Source of the DNA: Pseudomonas saliphila
GTDB lineage: Bacteria > Pseudomonadota > Gammaproteobacteria > Pseudomonadales > Pseudomonadaceae
Direction: 5' to 3'
Assembly: GCF_008638345.1 (NCBI RefSeq)
Contig: NZ_VTVA01000014.1
Span: 1 to 64,000, forward strand
Length of the DNA: 64,000 bases
Made by a program: the position numbers and the translations under genes
Shown here: positions 8,070-16,821 of the stretch, one piece after another
Layout of the letters: every line of letters begins with the position of its first letter
How positions within the stretch are numbered: position 1 is the first letter of the stretch
The notes under the pieces: model-generated
What the model was told of the DNA's origin: nothing
The model's input: the letters and a program-made list of their open reading frames with translations, nothing else
Database searches by the model: none

Positions 8070-9356
8070 CTAGGATGCAGACGACCTGGTTTCGTTCACC
8101 GCAACAGCTGCGCCAGGTGTGCGGTATTTCGCAACCAGATATTGCCGCACCGGCACGACGGCCCTTTCCTGCACGCGCAAACACAGCACCACGGTCAGTA
8201 ATAGATACAGTGGGTAATAGGCGATGGAAAGCGCCTGATCCCCCGCCGCCACCGCGCACGCCGACCAATCAACAAAGCACTCCTGAGACACCACGCCAAG
8301 CACCTTCTCCGACCGAGAAAACAGCGTGAACGCTGGCACATGCAGTACAAACATCGGCAAGGAAGCGGTGCCCAGACGCTGCGACCAGGTTCGCAACCAT
8401 TCGCTGTTCACGGGCCTGATCAGTGCGCAGAGGTAGATCAATACCAGCTGCGCCGGCAGCAGAAGGCCGTTATGCAGCAGGAAGTACCAGAATTGCGCAC
8501 CCTGAACCAACCAGGCAGCTCCGAGAAAACAGGCCAGCACAAAAACGCCCATCACCACCCTGCCCGCCAACCGTGGCGCGCGACCGGCATCCTGCATCTG
8601 GCGGAACAAACCATAGAGCAAAATGCCAGCCAGAAACTCTGGCAGGCGCACCAACGGCATTCTGTGCAGTATCCCGGTGAACGGCATGCCCAGTTCCTGG
8701 TGGTATATCACCCAGGCCGGCGGCAGGAGATATACCAGAGTCAGCGCTGCGAGCCATCGATGCTTGTTGTTCAGCGCCATTAATCGCGGCGCGAGGAACG
8801 GGAATGTCATATAGAAGAAAAACAGCGCGGAAATGGACCAAAGCGGCGGATTGAAGGTGAGGTAATAGGGATTCCAGGCCTGCAGCATAAGCAACTGCAG
8901 CGTTGAATTCAGTAGTAGCTCAGCATCGCCCATCCAGTGTTCGAGCCCGCTGCGTGACGCGCCCGCCAGATCCTCATTGGTGTCGTACACCACGAAACGC
9001 ACACTGGCTTTCAGATCGTCTGGCGGTATCGCCAGCTGGCTGATGATGAAGATCACTGCAACGGTCAGTGCCAATGAAAACAGATGCAACGGATAGAGAT
9101 TGGCGAAACGCTTGAACAGAAAGCTTCCCGCAGGCTCCCGTAATTGACCGTTACGACAATACACATGTGTCAGCAGAAAACCTGACAGGACGAAGAATGC
9201 GCTGGTGGCAAAGAATCCGACCCCGCTCAGTTGCTCGATCAAGGGGAGCTTGTGCTCCGGGTAATTGTGCAGCGTGTGAAAGATGACGATGTATAGGCCC
9301 AACAGAAACCGTAACCACTCCAAGCCGATAAAATGTTCGGAACGCGTGCGCATCAT
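8070..9356 (-). CDS. Membrane acyltransferase (acyltransferase-3 family), possible OpgC-like glucan modifier
   Basis: 428 residues with about ten hydrophobic segments. The family signature is at the N-terminus (GLEWLRFLLGLYIVIFH, with the conserved histidine near residue 27, and FFVLSGFLLTHVY). Such inner-membrane enzymes move acyl groups onto extracytoplasmic sugars. It is 64 bp upstream of opgG on the same strand, so the two are probably co-transcribed. E. coli OpgC, which succinylates periplasmic glucans, belongs to the same superfamily and is linked to opgGH. An OpgC-like role is therefore inferred from context, not from specific residues. Confidence 0.8.
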   Translation of the reverse strand: MMRTRSEHFIGLEWLRFLLGLYIVIFHTLHNYPEHKLPLIEQLSGVGFFATSAFFVLSGFLLTHVYCRNGQLREPAGSFLFKRFANLYPLHLFSLALTVAVIFIISQLAIPPDDLKASVRFVVYDTNEDLAGASRSGLEHWMGDAELLLNSTLQLLMLQAWNPYYLTFNPPLWSISALFFFYMTFPFLAPRLMALNNKHRWLAALTLVYLLPPAWVIYHQELGMPFTGILHRMPLVRLPEFLAGILLYGLFRQMQDAGRAPRLAGRVVMGVFVLACFLGAAWLVQGAQFWYFLLHNGLLLPAQLVLIYLCALIRPVNSEWLRTWSQRLGTASLPMFVLHVPAFTLFSRSEKVLGVVSQECFVDWSACAVAAGDQALSIAYYPLYLLLTVVLCLRVQERAVVPVRQYLVAKYRTPGAAVAVNETRSSAS

Positions 9357-9592
9357 CCAACCGGTTGTTTTTGAAGAACAGCTACGGGAAAAGCAATATG
9401 GAAAGTCATCAGGGTGGCGGTCTCAGGCTGTCAGGGCAGGTCGTGAATGGTCAAACGATGCACTTCGGACGCCGGGTCAGCTAAATCCGTTCCATAAACC
9501 CGACCAACGCATCGAACCTCGTGACTCATCTGTGAACCGTTTCATACGAATCGAAGTTGGCGGGGACGAATAGGGAGTAGAAGGAGAAGTGA

Positions 9593-9618
9593 CAATGCAG
9601 CCTGCGCTGGCTGCATTG
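9593..9618 (-). terminator. Hairpin terminator downstream of the copper-storage gene
   Basis: CAATGCAGCC (9593-9602) and GGCTGCATTG (9609-9618) form a perfect 10-bp stem with a 6-base loop. On the minus strand it lies 16 bases after the stop codon of the Cys-rich gene and is followed by a pyrimidine-rich stretch (TCACTTCTCCTTCT). Confidence 0.65.
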
Positions 9619-9634
9619 CCCGTGCCGGTAAATT

Positions 9635-9964
9635 TTACGCAGCCATACGTTCACACTCGTCAGCACACGCCATGCAGGCTTCAGCGCAGCGCTGACAGTG
9701 CTCGGCCTTGTGCTGCTTGCACTCCTCGCCACAGGCGCGACATACCTGCGCGCATACCTTGCAGAACGCTTTGGCGAAATCGCTATCGCGGGCCATTAGC
9801 GCAGCCGCTGTCCGGCAAACGTCCGCGCAATCCATATCCGTCTGGATGCAGCGTGCCATCATCTTCACGTCGTCTTCGCGCAGGCAGGACGCGGCGCAGG
9901 TGTCGCACGCTACTGCACACTTCAGACAGGCCTGAATACAGGCTTCGTACATGCTATTGGTCAT
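9635..9964 (-). CDS. Cytosolic four-helix-bundle copper-storage protein (Csp3/DUF326 type)
   Basis: 109 residues, of which 19 are cysteine, arranged as CxxxC and CxxC along predicted helices (for example CIQACLKCAVACDTC, CKVCAQVCRACGEEC, CQRCAEACMACADEC). Csp proteins fold as four-helix bundles whose core is lined with cysteines that hold many Cu(I) ions. There is no signal peptide, so this is the cytosolic Csp3 type. GAGGAG sits seven bases before the ATG. It stands alone with its own terminator, well away from the cop/cus island, but probably serves the same copper physiology. Confidence 0.88.
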   Translation of the reverse strand: MTNSMYEACIQACLKCAVACDTCAASCLREDDVKMMARCIQTDMDCADVCRTAAALMARDSDFAKAFCKVCAQVCRACGEECKQHKAEHCQRCAEACMACADECERMAA

Positions 9965-10154
9965 TGATCAACTCCTCTCTCGGAATGGGCCAGTAAATGA
10001 CTCATAGCGTGGGACAGGGCATCCGCGAACAGGTTTCATCGTTCGTCGCTGGGATGGAAAGCTCAATCATGGGCAGGGAGAGGTCCCTTAATTAAACATC
10101 GAACGCGCACAGGCCTGAGCAGTCACAAGCAGGAATGACTGTCAGAGGTGCACT

Positions 10155-11135
10155 GTGGAAATAGTATTGGTCTTGATCGCCGCACTCATCGCCGGCTTAA
10201 CGCTGTGGGATCAATTCGTTACCGTGTTCAGTACCGGCGGGGCTGGACCATTGAGCCGTCTGGCTTTTCGCGGCATCTGGAAACTGCTGCTGAGCGTGCA
10301 CCAACATTGGCCGATTCACGCGGCGTTGAAATTTGCTGGCCCGGCGATGATTCTGCTGAGCATCGTATCCTGGTATCTGCTGCTGGGGCTGGCCGCCTTT
10401 CTGTTGTTTATTGCCTATCCTGGTTCTGTGATCGACGGTACGACGTCCGCACCAGCGAATCTCATCCAAACGCTGTATTTCACCAGCACGACCATTTCCA
10501 GCCTTGGCTATGGCGACTGGGTGCCGTCTGGACCACCCTGGACATTCATCAGCACCCTGGCAACCCTGGCTGCCACTATCGTGCTGACCGTTTCACTGTC
10601 CTACGTACTGTCCGTCGTCTCTGCGGCGATTCAGCGGCGCAGTCTGGCGACATCAATCTTCGCGATGGGAAGCAGCGAAGAGGAGATCATCCAGAACGCA
10701 AACCTCACCGATTCGCAGGGCTCCTTGAAAAATTATCTTCTGGATCTTTCCTCAACCATCGACCTTCAAGGGCTGCGTCATCTAGCCTTCCCCGTCCTGA
10801 AATACTTCCACGCCACCCAGCCCGAACTCTCACCCGCCCGAGGGCTACTACTGCTGGGTGACACGGTGTTCCTGCTTGGTCTTGACCGCTCCGGCTCGTT
10901 CAAAGGGATCACTGCAGTGCTGCGCAGCAGCATCGACAACTTTCTCCAGTTCAGCCGTGCCGGTAACACCTATGAGAGTTCTTCCGAGTCTGAGCGACGC
11001 AGGCTCTCGAACGTCGCAGCCAGACTTGACTTCGAGATGAATGAAAGCCAATTCGCGGCAGCGTTCGAGGAGTATCTTCCACTGCGTCGTCGGCTGCTCG
11101 CGCTCTGTGACGAGGACGGCTGGGCAGTGAAATAG
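10155..11135 (+). CDS. Potassium channel family protein (two-TM ion channel)
   Basis: 326 residues from a GTG start with AGAGG upstream. Hydrophobic segments occur near 1-20 and 60-92, followed by a pore loop and another helix (about 128-155). The selectivity filter is clear: Leu-Gly118-Tyr119-Gly120-Asp121, preceded by TSTTISS. Residues 160-326 are cytoplasmic and mostly helical. They show no RCK/TrkA nucleotide-binding motif that I can recognise. The gating signal is unknown. It is a single gene. Confidence 0.82.
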   Translation: MEIVLVLIAALIAGLTLWDQFVTVFSTGGAGPLSRLAFRGIWKLLLSVHQHWPIHAALKFAGPAMILLSIVSWYLLLGLAAFLLFIAYPGSVIDGTTSAPANLIQTLYFTSTTISSLGYGDWVPSGPPWTFISTLATLAATIVLTVSLSYVLSVVSAAIQRRSLATSIFAMGSSEEEIIQNANLTDSQGSLKNYLLDLSSTIDLQGLRHLAFPVLKYFHATQPELSPARGLLLLGDTVFLLGLDRSGSFKGITAVLRSSIDNFLQFSRAGNTYESSSESERRRLSNVAARLDFEMNESQFAAAFEEYLPLRRRLLALCDEDGWAVK

Positions 11136-11189
11136 CTCACGCTAAAACAGTGCCCAGCGCCTGTAGTTATCGAGAGTATCGAGTAAGGC

Positions 11190-13196
11190 TCACTCGACAA
11201 ACACGTCGGCAATCCCGGACTTTGCCTCAGCTATGTCGCTAAGCTCCACGTATTGCTGGGTTTCAGCGTCGTACTGCGGATACTCGATTTCCCCCGCAAC
11301 GCTGGGATCACCTGTCTTGGCGAAATTGGTCCAGATCGTCAGCATTCGATCGATCACCTGCGAATCGGTCGCGTCAAAACCGGCTGATGCGAAGATGTCA
11401 GCAGGGTCTCCTGCCGATCCCGATACGCCATTCCCGTTAAGGTCACCGATGACCAACGACTCACCTGTCGCCGGATCAATCACCAAGCCAAGCAGATAGT
11501 GCGTGATCACGCTTTGCGGCATATTGAACATGTAAGCCAGTTCAGCGCCGTGATACGCCTCCACGCCCCGGGCCTTCCAGCCAGCCGGCTGGTGGCTGAA
11601 CAGCGTCGCATAGGTGGGTTCGCTGTTAAGCGGCGCCAACCATGGGAATACGTTCTTGACCGTATTGATGGGGTCGATAGTGTCATTGGTGTTCACGGTG
11701 AACATGAATGGCACATCATTATCGGCGTCCGTCTCGAAACTGACGCGCTCGGTCGCCGGCAGGTAGTGGTTGTCTACGTTGGTGTACGGCACCACTGTCG
11801 CCGCCGCGGAAACCACCTCCAACCAGGTGCGCGTGCGCATCTCATCAATAGAGGTCGCTTCCAATTGTGCTTGCAGCTCGCTGCCGATCGCTTCTGCCGC
11901 CTCCAGACCGCGGGTATCCGGATACAGCGTGCCGCTCTGGCTGATCGCCCGATGGAACAACCCGGCAGCCTTGGGCGACGCCATCAGTGACAACACCTTG
12001 CGGCCTCCCCCCGACTCTCCAAAGATCGTCACGTTGTCGGGATTGCCGCCAAAAGCAGAGATGTTGTCCTGCACCCACTCCAGCGCCATGATCAGGTCCA
12101 TCTGCCCATAGTTGCCCGAGCCGCCGTAACCACTCTCCGCGCTGAGTTCAGGATGCGCGATGTATCCGAACGGCCCGAGTCGATGATTGACCGATACCTG
12201 GACCACACCCTTACTGGCGACTGCGAGAGGATTATTGAAGGGTTTGGTGTTACTGGTTAATGAGGTGAATCCGCCGCCGTGGAACCAGACCATGACCGGC
12301 AGATCGCTGGCATCCTTCGGAGCGGTAATGTTCAGATAGAGCGAGTCTTCACTCATACCGCCTTCCCCGAAACGCTCCAGCGCGGGATTTTGTGCAGCCT
12401 GATCGCTCCAGCTTACTGCCTCGCGTATGCCTTCCCAGGGACTCACTGGTTGCGGGGCCTTCCAGCGCAAATCGCCCAGCGGTGGCTGCGCATAGGGAAC
12501 GCCGAGAAATTGCCAGGATGATTCATCTGCCTCAAAACCCCGCAATTGCCCGCCGGTTGTTTCGACTACCTGTCGCGGGCTGGTTGAGCGAGCAAAATGC
12601 TCGCGCGCGTCGGCCGCGGACGCCGCTTTGCGTGCCCGCGGGTCAGTATCGGAAAACGCATTAGCTGCTTCGAGTCGCGCAAGCAGCGGAGTCAGCGCAG
12701 CACTGAAATCCTCAGGAGACTGATCCAGTAAAATGCTGCCTGCGTTCAATGAAATCTCTTCTCTGATCGGCTCGCTCAGCTGAATGCCATTGTTGAGGTT
12801 GCCGTCAGCATCCAGCGATTGCAGCAGGACCAGCATATTGGTCACACGCTGATCTTCGACAGCCGTTGCCCCCTCGACAATACTCAGTGGTGTCAAAATA
12901 TCGCTGCCTGGCGCCGAGCCCAGCTCAAGCTCACCGATTGAAAACGTCAGCCTCTCACCGTCCACATAGGAGAACTCCCCGTGCTGGTTGGTCATGCCTT
13001 CGCCTGTCGTTTCGCCGCTGTAATCCAGCCCGGCTACGGCACTGTCAACAAAGACGCCGGTACGGCTGGTTACCTCTTCGTCATCATCAGAGCCTGAAGA
13101 ACCATCCAGACAGCCTGCCAAAGGCAACAGGAATGGCGACAAAGAAACAGCAAGCAGTGCTGATCGAGCAGCTCTGGGTATTCTCAACTGGTGCAT
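11190..13196 (-). CDS. Lipoprotein type-B carboxylesterase with an extra N-terminal domain
   Basis: 668 residues. A lipoprotein signal ends in the lipobox LAGC (Cys29), followed by an acidic linker. Residues about 40-185 form a separate domain (GVFVDSAVAGLDY, NQHGEFSYVDG, ILTPLSIVEGA). Residues about 195-668 are a type-B carboxylesterase (FLGVPYAQPPLGDLRW, WFHGGGF oxyanion loop, nucleophile Ser395 in GESGGG, DxNGxG calcium-like stretch late in the chain). It probably hydrolyses esters at the outer membrane or periplasm. The frame is open to 13388, but the ATG at 13196 has GGAGG six bases upstream and gives the lipoprotein signal. Divergent gene organisation with the AraC gene is not present; both are leftward, 372 bp apart. 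Confidence 0.85.
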   Translation of the reverse strand: MHQLRIPRAARSALLAVSLSPFLLPLAGCLDGSSGSDDDEEVTSRTGVFVDSAVAGLDYSGETTGEGMTNQHGEFSYVDGERLTFSIGELELGSAPGSDILTPLSIVEGATAVEDQRVTNMLVLLQSLDADGNLNNGIQLSEPIREEISLNAGSILLDQSPEDFSAALTPLLARLEAANAFSDTDPRARKAASAADAREHFARSTSPRQVVETTGGQLRGFEADESSWQFLGVPYAQPPLGDLRWKAPQPVSPWEGIREAVSWSDQAAQNPALERFGEGGMSEDSLYLNITAPKDASDLPVMVWFHGGGFTSLTSNTKPFNNPLAVASKGVVQVSVNHRLGPFGYIAHPELSAESGYGGSGNYGQMDLIMALEWVQDNISAFGGNPDNVTIFGESGGGRKVLSLMASPKAAGLFHRAISQSGTLYPDTRGLEAAEAIGSELQAQLEATSIDEMRTRTWLEVVSAAATVVPYTNVDNHYLPATERVSFETDADNDVPFMFTVNTNDTIDPINTVKNVFPWLAPLNSEPTYATLFSHQPAGWKARGVEAYHGAELAYMFNMPQSVITHYLLGLVIDPATGESLVIGDLNGNGVSGSAGDPADIFASAGFDATDSQVIDRMLTIWTNFAKTGDPSVAGEIEYPQYDAETQQYVELSDIAEAKSGIADVFVE

Positions 13197-13568
13197 ACCT
13201 ACCTCCGGTTTATTGTTTTTGTGGAGTTGATGCGAGCTTCGGTGCACTGCACACCGGGGTGCAACTGACCGCCGCCTACGAAGCACCGTCGTCAACTCGA
13301 TGACGAAGATAGGTGCCCTGCTCTGCCCGTGCAACATCGGTCGCCCGTTCAGGCGCTTGGTGCCTTGAGGATGAGGCAAACACTGCACGGAGACGGATTG
13401 TATTTATGACTCGGAGGATTGGCGGCTCAGCGTGGCGTGGGCGGACCCATTATCCCCGTAGGTACTGCCTCGACAGCATAAAAAAGCTGCGATCCATAGC
13501 TATGGTGCGAATACGATTCGAGACAAAAGACACCGCTGGCGATATCACAGCCCCGTTCTTGTGAACGA
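13197..13568. other. Intergenic region upstream of the esterase
   Basis: 372 bp between the esterase start and the stop codon of the AraC-type gene, both leftward. Short open frames here have no ribosome-binding site or family resemblance. The esterase promoter must lie here; no operator was recognised. Confidence 0.4.
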
Positions 13569-14483
13569 TCATTCACATAAGTAATCGGAGGTACGCTGCT
13601 TGCCCGGCAGATGCAAACGGACATCTCCGCTAAAGAGGAAGTGTGACAAGGGCCCGCCACACAGCTCGCTGATGGTATGTGCCATATGCGCCGAATCGGT
13701 AAAGCCCGCGTCGTGGGCGAGCGCGGTCAGAGAGACTGTCGGTGCCCCACCTGCTCCCAGGTAACCGTGTTGGTGAACCTGCTCTACCAACGCGGGGGAC
13801 TCGAGTAAAAGTCGCGTCGCGCGCTGCAGCTTGAGCCAATGACAATAGGTACGCAGCGGCAAGCCCACCGTGTCGGAGAACAGGCGTGACATCCAGTGGT
13901 AGGACAGACCGAGGCGGCTGCTCAGATCCTCCAGGGAAATATCCCCCTCCTCTTCGAGCATCGTCATCACGATGCCGATACGCGGATCCAGATGCCTGGC
14001 GGCGGGCATCAATTGCGCGGCAATCGAAGCCATTTTGTCATGCAATCTGGTTGCCGCCTCGGCAGAGAGTGCGCCCCGGTAGGCTGTATCCATCGCCTCA
14101 TCCAGATGCGCGAACGCGTTGCGCTCTAGCTGCAGCGGCCCACTCGCGTGCAGTCGCGCGAATGCAGGAAAGGCTTCATGCAGCGGGTTCAGGTGCACGC
14201 TCACCAATTTGATGCCCGGCGCATGGACTTTGCGCAGCTCGCCTGGCGCGATCGCCACCGCCTGTACCAGCTCGTCAAAATCTCCACATTGCAGCCGAAA
14301 CGGCGTCGCACAGGCACTCATCAGAATCATCACGTAGAAGCGCTGACTGATTCCCACCGATACGCAAGGACTGGTAAACAGGTGGCCGCGTTCCAGCCAG
14401 TACAACTGATCCTTGAGGATGTGGGCAAGGTGCCCAAAAGGCCGAATGTCTTGGTCGTCCAACCCGGTCATTTCGTGATGCAT
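13569..14483 (-). CDS. AraC-family transcriptional regulator
   Basis: 304 residues. The C-terminal third is an AraC-type double helix-turn-helix (SLEDLSSRLGLSYHWMSRLFSDTVGLPLRTYCHWLKLQRA, quoted in part; second HTH SLTALAHDAGFTDSAHMAHT). The loop between the two HTH motifs is longer than usual, with an insert around VEQVHQHGYLGAGGAP. The N-terminal 180 residues show no known sensor signature. The gene is divergent from lipA across 288 bp, which makes the lipase operon a plausible target. That link is inferred from position only. Confidence 0.8.
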   Translation of the reverse strand: MHHEMTGLDDQDIRPFGHLAHILKDQLYWLERGHLFTSPCVSVGISQRFYVMILMSACATPFRLQCGDFDELVQAVAIAPGELRKVHAPGIKLVSVHLNPLHEAFPAFARLHASGPLQLERNAFAHLDEAMDTAYRGALSAEAATRLHDKMASIAAQLMPAARHLDPRIGIVMTMLEEEGDISLEDLSSRLGLSYHWMSRLFSDTVGLPLRTYCHWLKLQRATRLLLESPALVEQVHQHGYLGAGGAPTVSLTALAHDAGFTDSAHMAHTISELCGGPLSHFLFSGDVRLHLPGKQRTSDYLCE

Positions 14484-14771
14484 GTCTCATTCCTCGCCTT
14501 GCCATGTACGAATCCACGGTTCAGCGCAAGTGCATACAATCCCTGCAAATGCATTGGGTCAACTATCGACTCCGGCGCCTGTTCTGCCAGGAAGATTACA
14601 ACCCGTCAGCACTATGCGCTCGGCCAGAGTCCGCAATCCCGGCTGTCCATCACAACAATAATGCTTCGCCCGGACTCTGAGATGCCTTGTGGATATAAGT
14701 GGATGCAAGTCGGGGCGACCCGGCCTCCAATCCAGACCTGGCCGGGAGAGAGCATCAGCAGGAGACATCCC
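14484..14771. promoter_or_regulatory. Divergent promoter region between AraC-type gene and lipA
   Basis: 288 bp separating the leftward regulator from rightward lipA. It should hold both promoters. I found no convincing sigma-54 (GG-N10-GC) or sigma-70 pair that I would place. Confidence 0.35.
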
Positions 14772-15701
14772 ATGCATGTAAAAAACAAAGCCGGAAAAGC
14801 GCTTGGCCTATGCGCGCTTGCCCTCACCGCTATCACCTCCCTTTCAGCAGCGGCGCAGGCGCAAGCTCAGGGCTACACCGAGACCCGCTATCCCCTGGTA
14901 CTTGTTCACGGGCTCGCTGGCTACGACAACATCGGTCCCTTGATCCATTACTTCAACGGCGTACCCGAAACATTGGAGCGTTATGGCGCGTCGGTGCATG
15001 TTGTCCAGGTCGCCGCCTCCAACGCCACAGAGATCCGTGGAGAACAATTGCTCGCACAGGTGGAAGACATTCTCGCCATAACTGGCGCAGAAAAGGTCCA
15101 CCTGATCGGTCATAGCCACGGTTCAATGACTGCTCGTTATGTAGCTGGCGTGCGGCCGGAACTCGTCGCCTCGGTCACTTCCGCTGGCGGCGTCAATTGG
15201 GGCAGCGCGATGGCCGATGTGCTGGGCTCCAGCCGCGCCACCATGGGTTTGGTCAATGCGTTCTCATCGATCATTGATGCGTTATCCGGCGGTGGATACG
15301 AGCAGGACGCGCAGGCGGCGGCGAGTCAAATGTCGACCGCAGGCGCATTGGCCTTCAACCGTGATTTCCCTGCTGGTATACCCTCCCGCTACTGCGCGAA
15401 TGACGGCGCGCACGAGGTGAATGGCGTGCGCTATTACTCCTGGGGTGGAGACCGGCAGCTGACCAACGTGCTGGATCTCACGGACAGCATGCTACTGATT
15501 ACCGGGCAGTGGTTCGGGGAGCCCAACGATGGCGTGGTCTCGGTATGTAGTCAGAAGCTGGGCAACATCATCAGCGTCAATTACCCGATGAATCACCTGG
15601 ATGTAAACAATCAGGTCGCGGGACTGGTCGGGCTCGGTTTGCCCCACCCTCTCACCGTCTGGCGACAGCATGCGAATCGTCTGCGTAACGCAGGCATGTA
15701 A
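14772..15701 (+). CDS. lipA: Secreted triacylglycerol lipase (family I.1/I.2)
   Basis: 309 residues with a Sec signal peptide (about 1-33, ending AQAQAQ before GYTETRYP). The mature enzyme shows the oxyanion-hole motif YPLVLVHGLAG and the nucleophile Ser115 in GHSHG. The aspartate is in EPNDGVVS and the histidine in MNHLDVNNQ. Two cysteines (RYCAND and VSVCSQ) match the conserved disulphide. This family needs a dedicated foldase, encoded directly downstream, and normally leaves by the type II system. The frame is open far upstream to 14148, but the ATG at 14772 has GGAG eight bases before it and begins the signal peptide. Confidence 0.93.
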   Translation: MHVKNKAGKALGLCALALTAITSLSAAAQAQAQGYTETRYPLVLVHGLAGYDNIGPLIHYFNGVPETLERYGASVHVVQVAASNATEIRGEQLLAQVEDILAITGAEKVHLIGHSHGSMTARYVAGVRPELVASVTSAGGVNWGSAMADVLGSSRATMGLVNAFSSIIDALSGGGYEQDAQAAASQMSTAGALAFNRDFPAGIPSRYCANDGAHEVNGVRYYSWGGDRQLTNVLDLTDSMLLITGQWFGEPNDGVVSVCSQKLGNIISVNYPMNHLDVNNQVAGLVGLGLPHPLTVWRQHANRLRNAGM

Positions 15702-15707
15702 CGCACA

Positions 15708-15727
15708 GGGCACCGGCAACGGTGCCC
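15708..15727 (+). other. Intercistronic hairpin between lipA and lifO
   Basis: GGGCACCG and CGGTGCCC form a perfect 8-bp stem closed by a GCAA tetraloop, six bases after the lipA stop codon and 17 bases before the lifO start. No T-run follows. It could protect the lipA message or reduce read-through, so that foldase is made in smaller amount than lipase. Confidence 0.55.
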
Positions 15728-15744
15728 TCTCCGGAGATTTATCC

Positions 15745-16749
15745 ATGAGCAATAGAATCATTCTGACGCTGACTGCGGCGAGCGCTGTCGCTTTGGTTGT
15801 GGCGGTTGGAAGCTGGAACCAGGCTGAAACGGAGACTGAGAGGACGTTTGCACCGATTGGCGCTCCCTCGACTGATGATCCTCCTTCGGCTGACAAACCG
15901 GCAACACGCGCCTCTGATGCGCTCCCGGGCGCAGCTTTGCTCAAGGGCGTCGACGTTATCGACGGGATTACCTTGCACCCGGACGGCGAGCTGCAGTACA
16001 GCCTGCAACTGCGCCATCTGTTCGACCACTTCCTCGGCATGGCGGGTGCCCCGGAACGCATAGCCGCTGCGCGTGAAGCGCTGAATCAGCACCTGCGCTC
16101 AGCAGCTATCAACCCAGGCTCCCAAGAAGAAGCGCTGCATGCATTTGATCTGTACGTGGAATATCTGCGGGAAGCGGAACAGGTCGAACTGAATAGTTAT
16201 GAAGCAGGTGATCTGCAGCGCACTTTTGACGTGCTCTTCAGTCTGCGCCGCAGCGTGCTGGGAACGCCGCTCGCCGAGGCTTTCTTTAGCGACAAGGAAG
16301 CGCGTGAACAGATCATCGTAGAGCAGCAGCGTATTGCCGCTGATCAACATCTCAGCGAAGCGGAACGCGAGCGGCTCTATGGCGAACTTGAAGACAGGCT
16401 GCCGCCGCATTTGCAGGAAATACGCCGTCAGGCAACGGCAATGACGCGCCTGAGTCAGGACACGGCAGCGCTGCGATCAGCAGGCGCAACCGAGGCTGCC
16501 ATCCAGCAAATGCGCGAACAACAGGTTGGGTACGAAGCGGCGCAAAGGTTGAGTGAGCTTGATAAGGCAAGAGCCGAATGGGCAAGTCGCGTCGAAGCCT
16601 ACCAGCGCGAGCGAGACGCCGTGCTCGCCGCCGGCACGCTGCCCCTTGAGGAGCATGAAGCCGTACTCCGCGAGCTACGTGAGCAATTCTTTACCGAACG
16701 TGAAATGCGGCGGATCGCAGCGCTGGATCGGACCGCGGCCACCGACTGA
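15745..16749 (+). CDS. lifO: Lipase-specific foldase (lipase chaperone)
   Basis: 334 residues. An N-terminal transmembrane anchor (about 5-22) is followed by a Pro/Ala/Thr-rich spacer, then a long helical domain that wraps the lipase in the periplasm (about 70-320, very rich in Arg, Glu and Gln). The family signature RxxFDYFLSA is present in altered form as RHLFDHFLGM, with His in place of the usual Tyr. GGAG lies before the ATG at 15745. The reading frame extends upstream into lipA, but that part has no anchor. It forms an operon with lipA. Confidence 0.9.
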   Translation: MSNRIILTLTAASAVALVVAVGSWNQAETETERTFAPIGAPSTDDPPSADKPATRASDALPGAALLKGVDVIDGITLHPDGELQYSLQLRHLFDHFLGMAGAPERIAAAREALNQHLRSAAINPGSQEEALHAFDLYVEYLREAEQVELNSYEAGDLQRTFDVLFSLRRSVLGTPLAEAFFSDKEAREQIIVEQQRIAADQHLSEAERERLYGELEDRLPPHLQEIRRQATAMTRLSQDTAALRSAGATEAAIQQMREQQVGYEAAQRLSELDKARAEWASRVEAYQRERDAVLAAGTLPLEEHEAVLRELREQFFTEREMRRIAALDRTAATD

Positions 16750-16761
16750 CGATAGCTGGAA

Positions 16762-16784
16762 CAGAGCGGCGTCACGCCGCTCTG
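16762..16784. terminator. Bidirectional hairpin between lifO and ftnA
   Basis: CAGAGCGGCG and CGCCGCTCTG form a perfect 10-bp stem with a TCA loop in the gap between two convergent genes. A T-run is lacking on both sides, but the place and stability suit a terminator. Confidence 0.6.
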
Positions 16785-16821
16785 CTAGCCAGCCATCACC
16801 TGTCGCGAGTGGCACTAATCC

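Noticed and set aside
13313-13564. 83-codon plus-strand frame upstream of the esterase
   Set aside because: No ribosome-binding site, Arg-rich unstructured translation and no resemblance to known proteins.
14148-14771. Upstream extension of the lipase reading frame
   Set aside because: It overlaps the AraC-type gene on the other strand. The signal peptide and ribosome-binding site fix the start at 14772.
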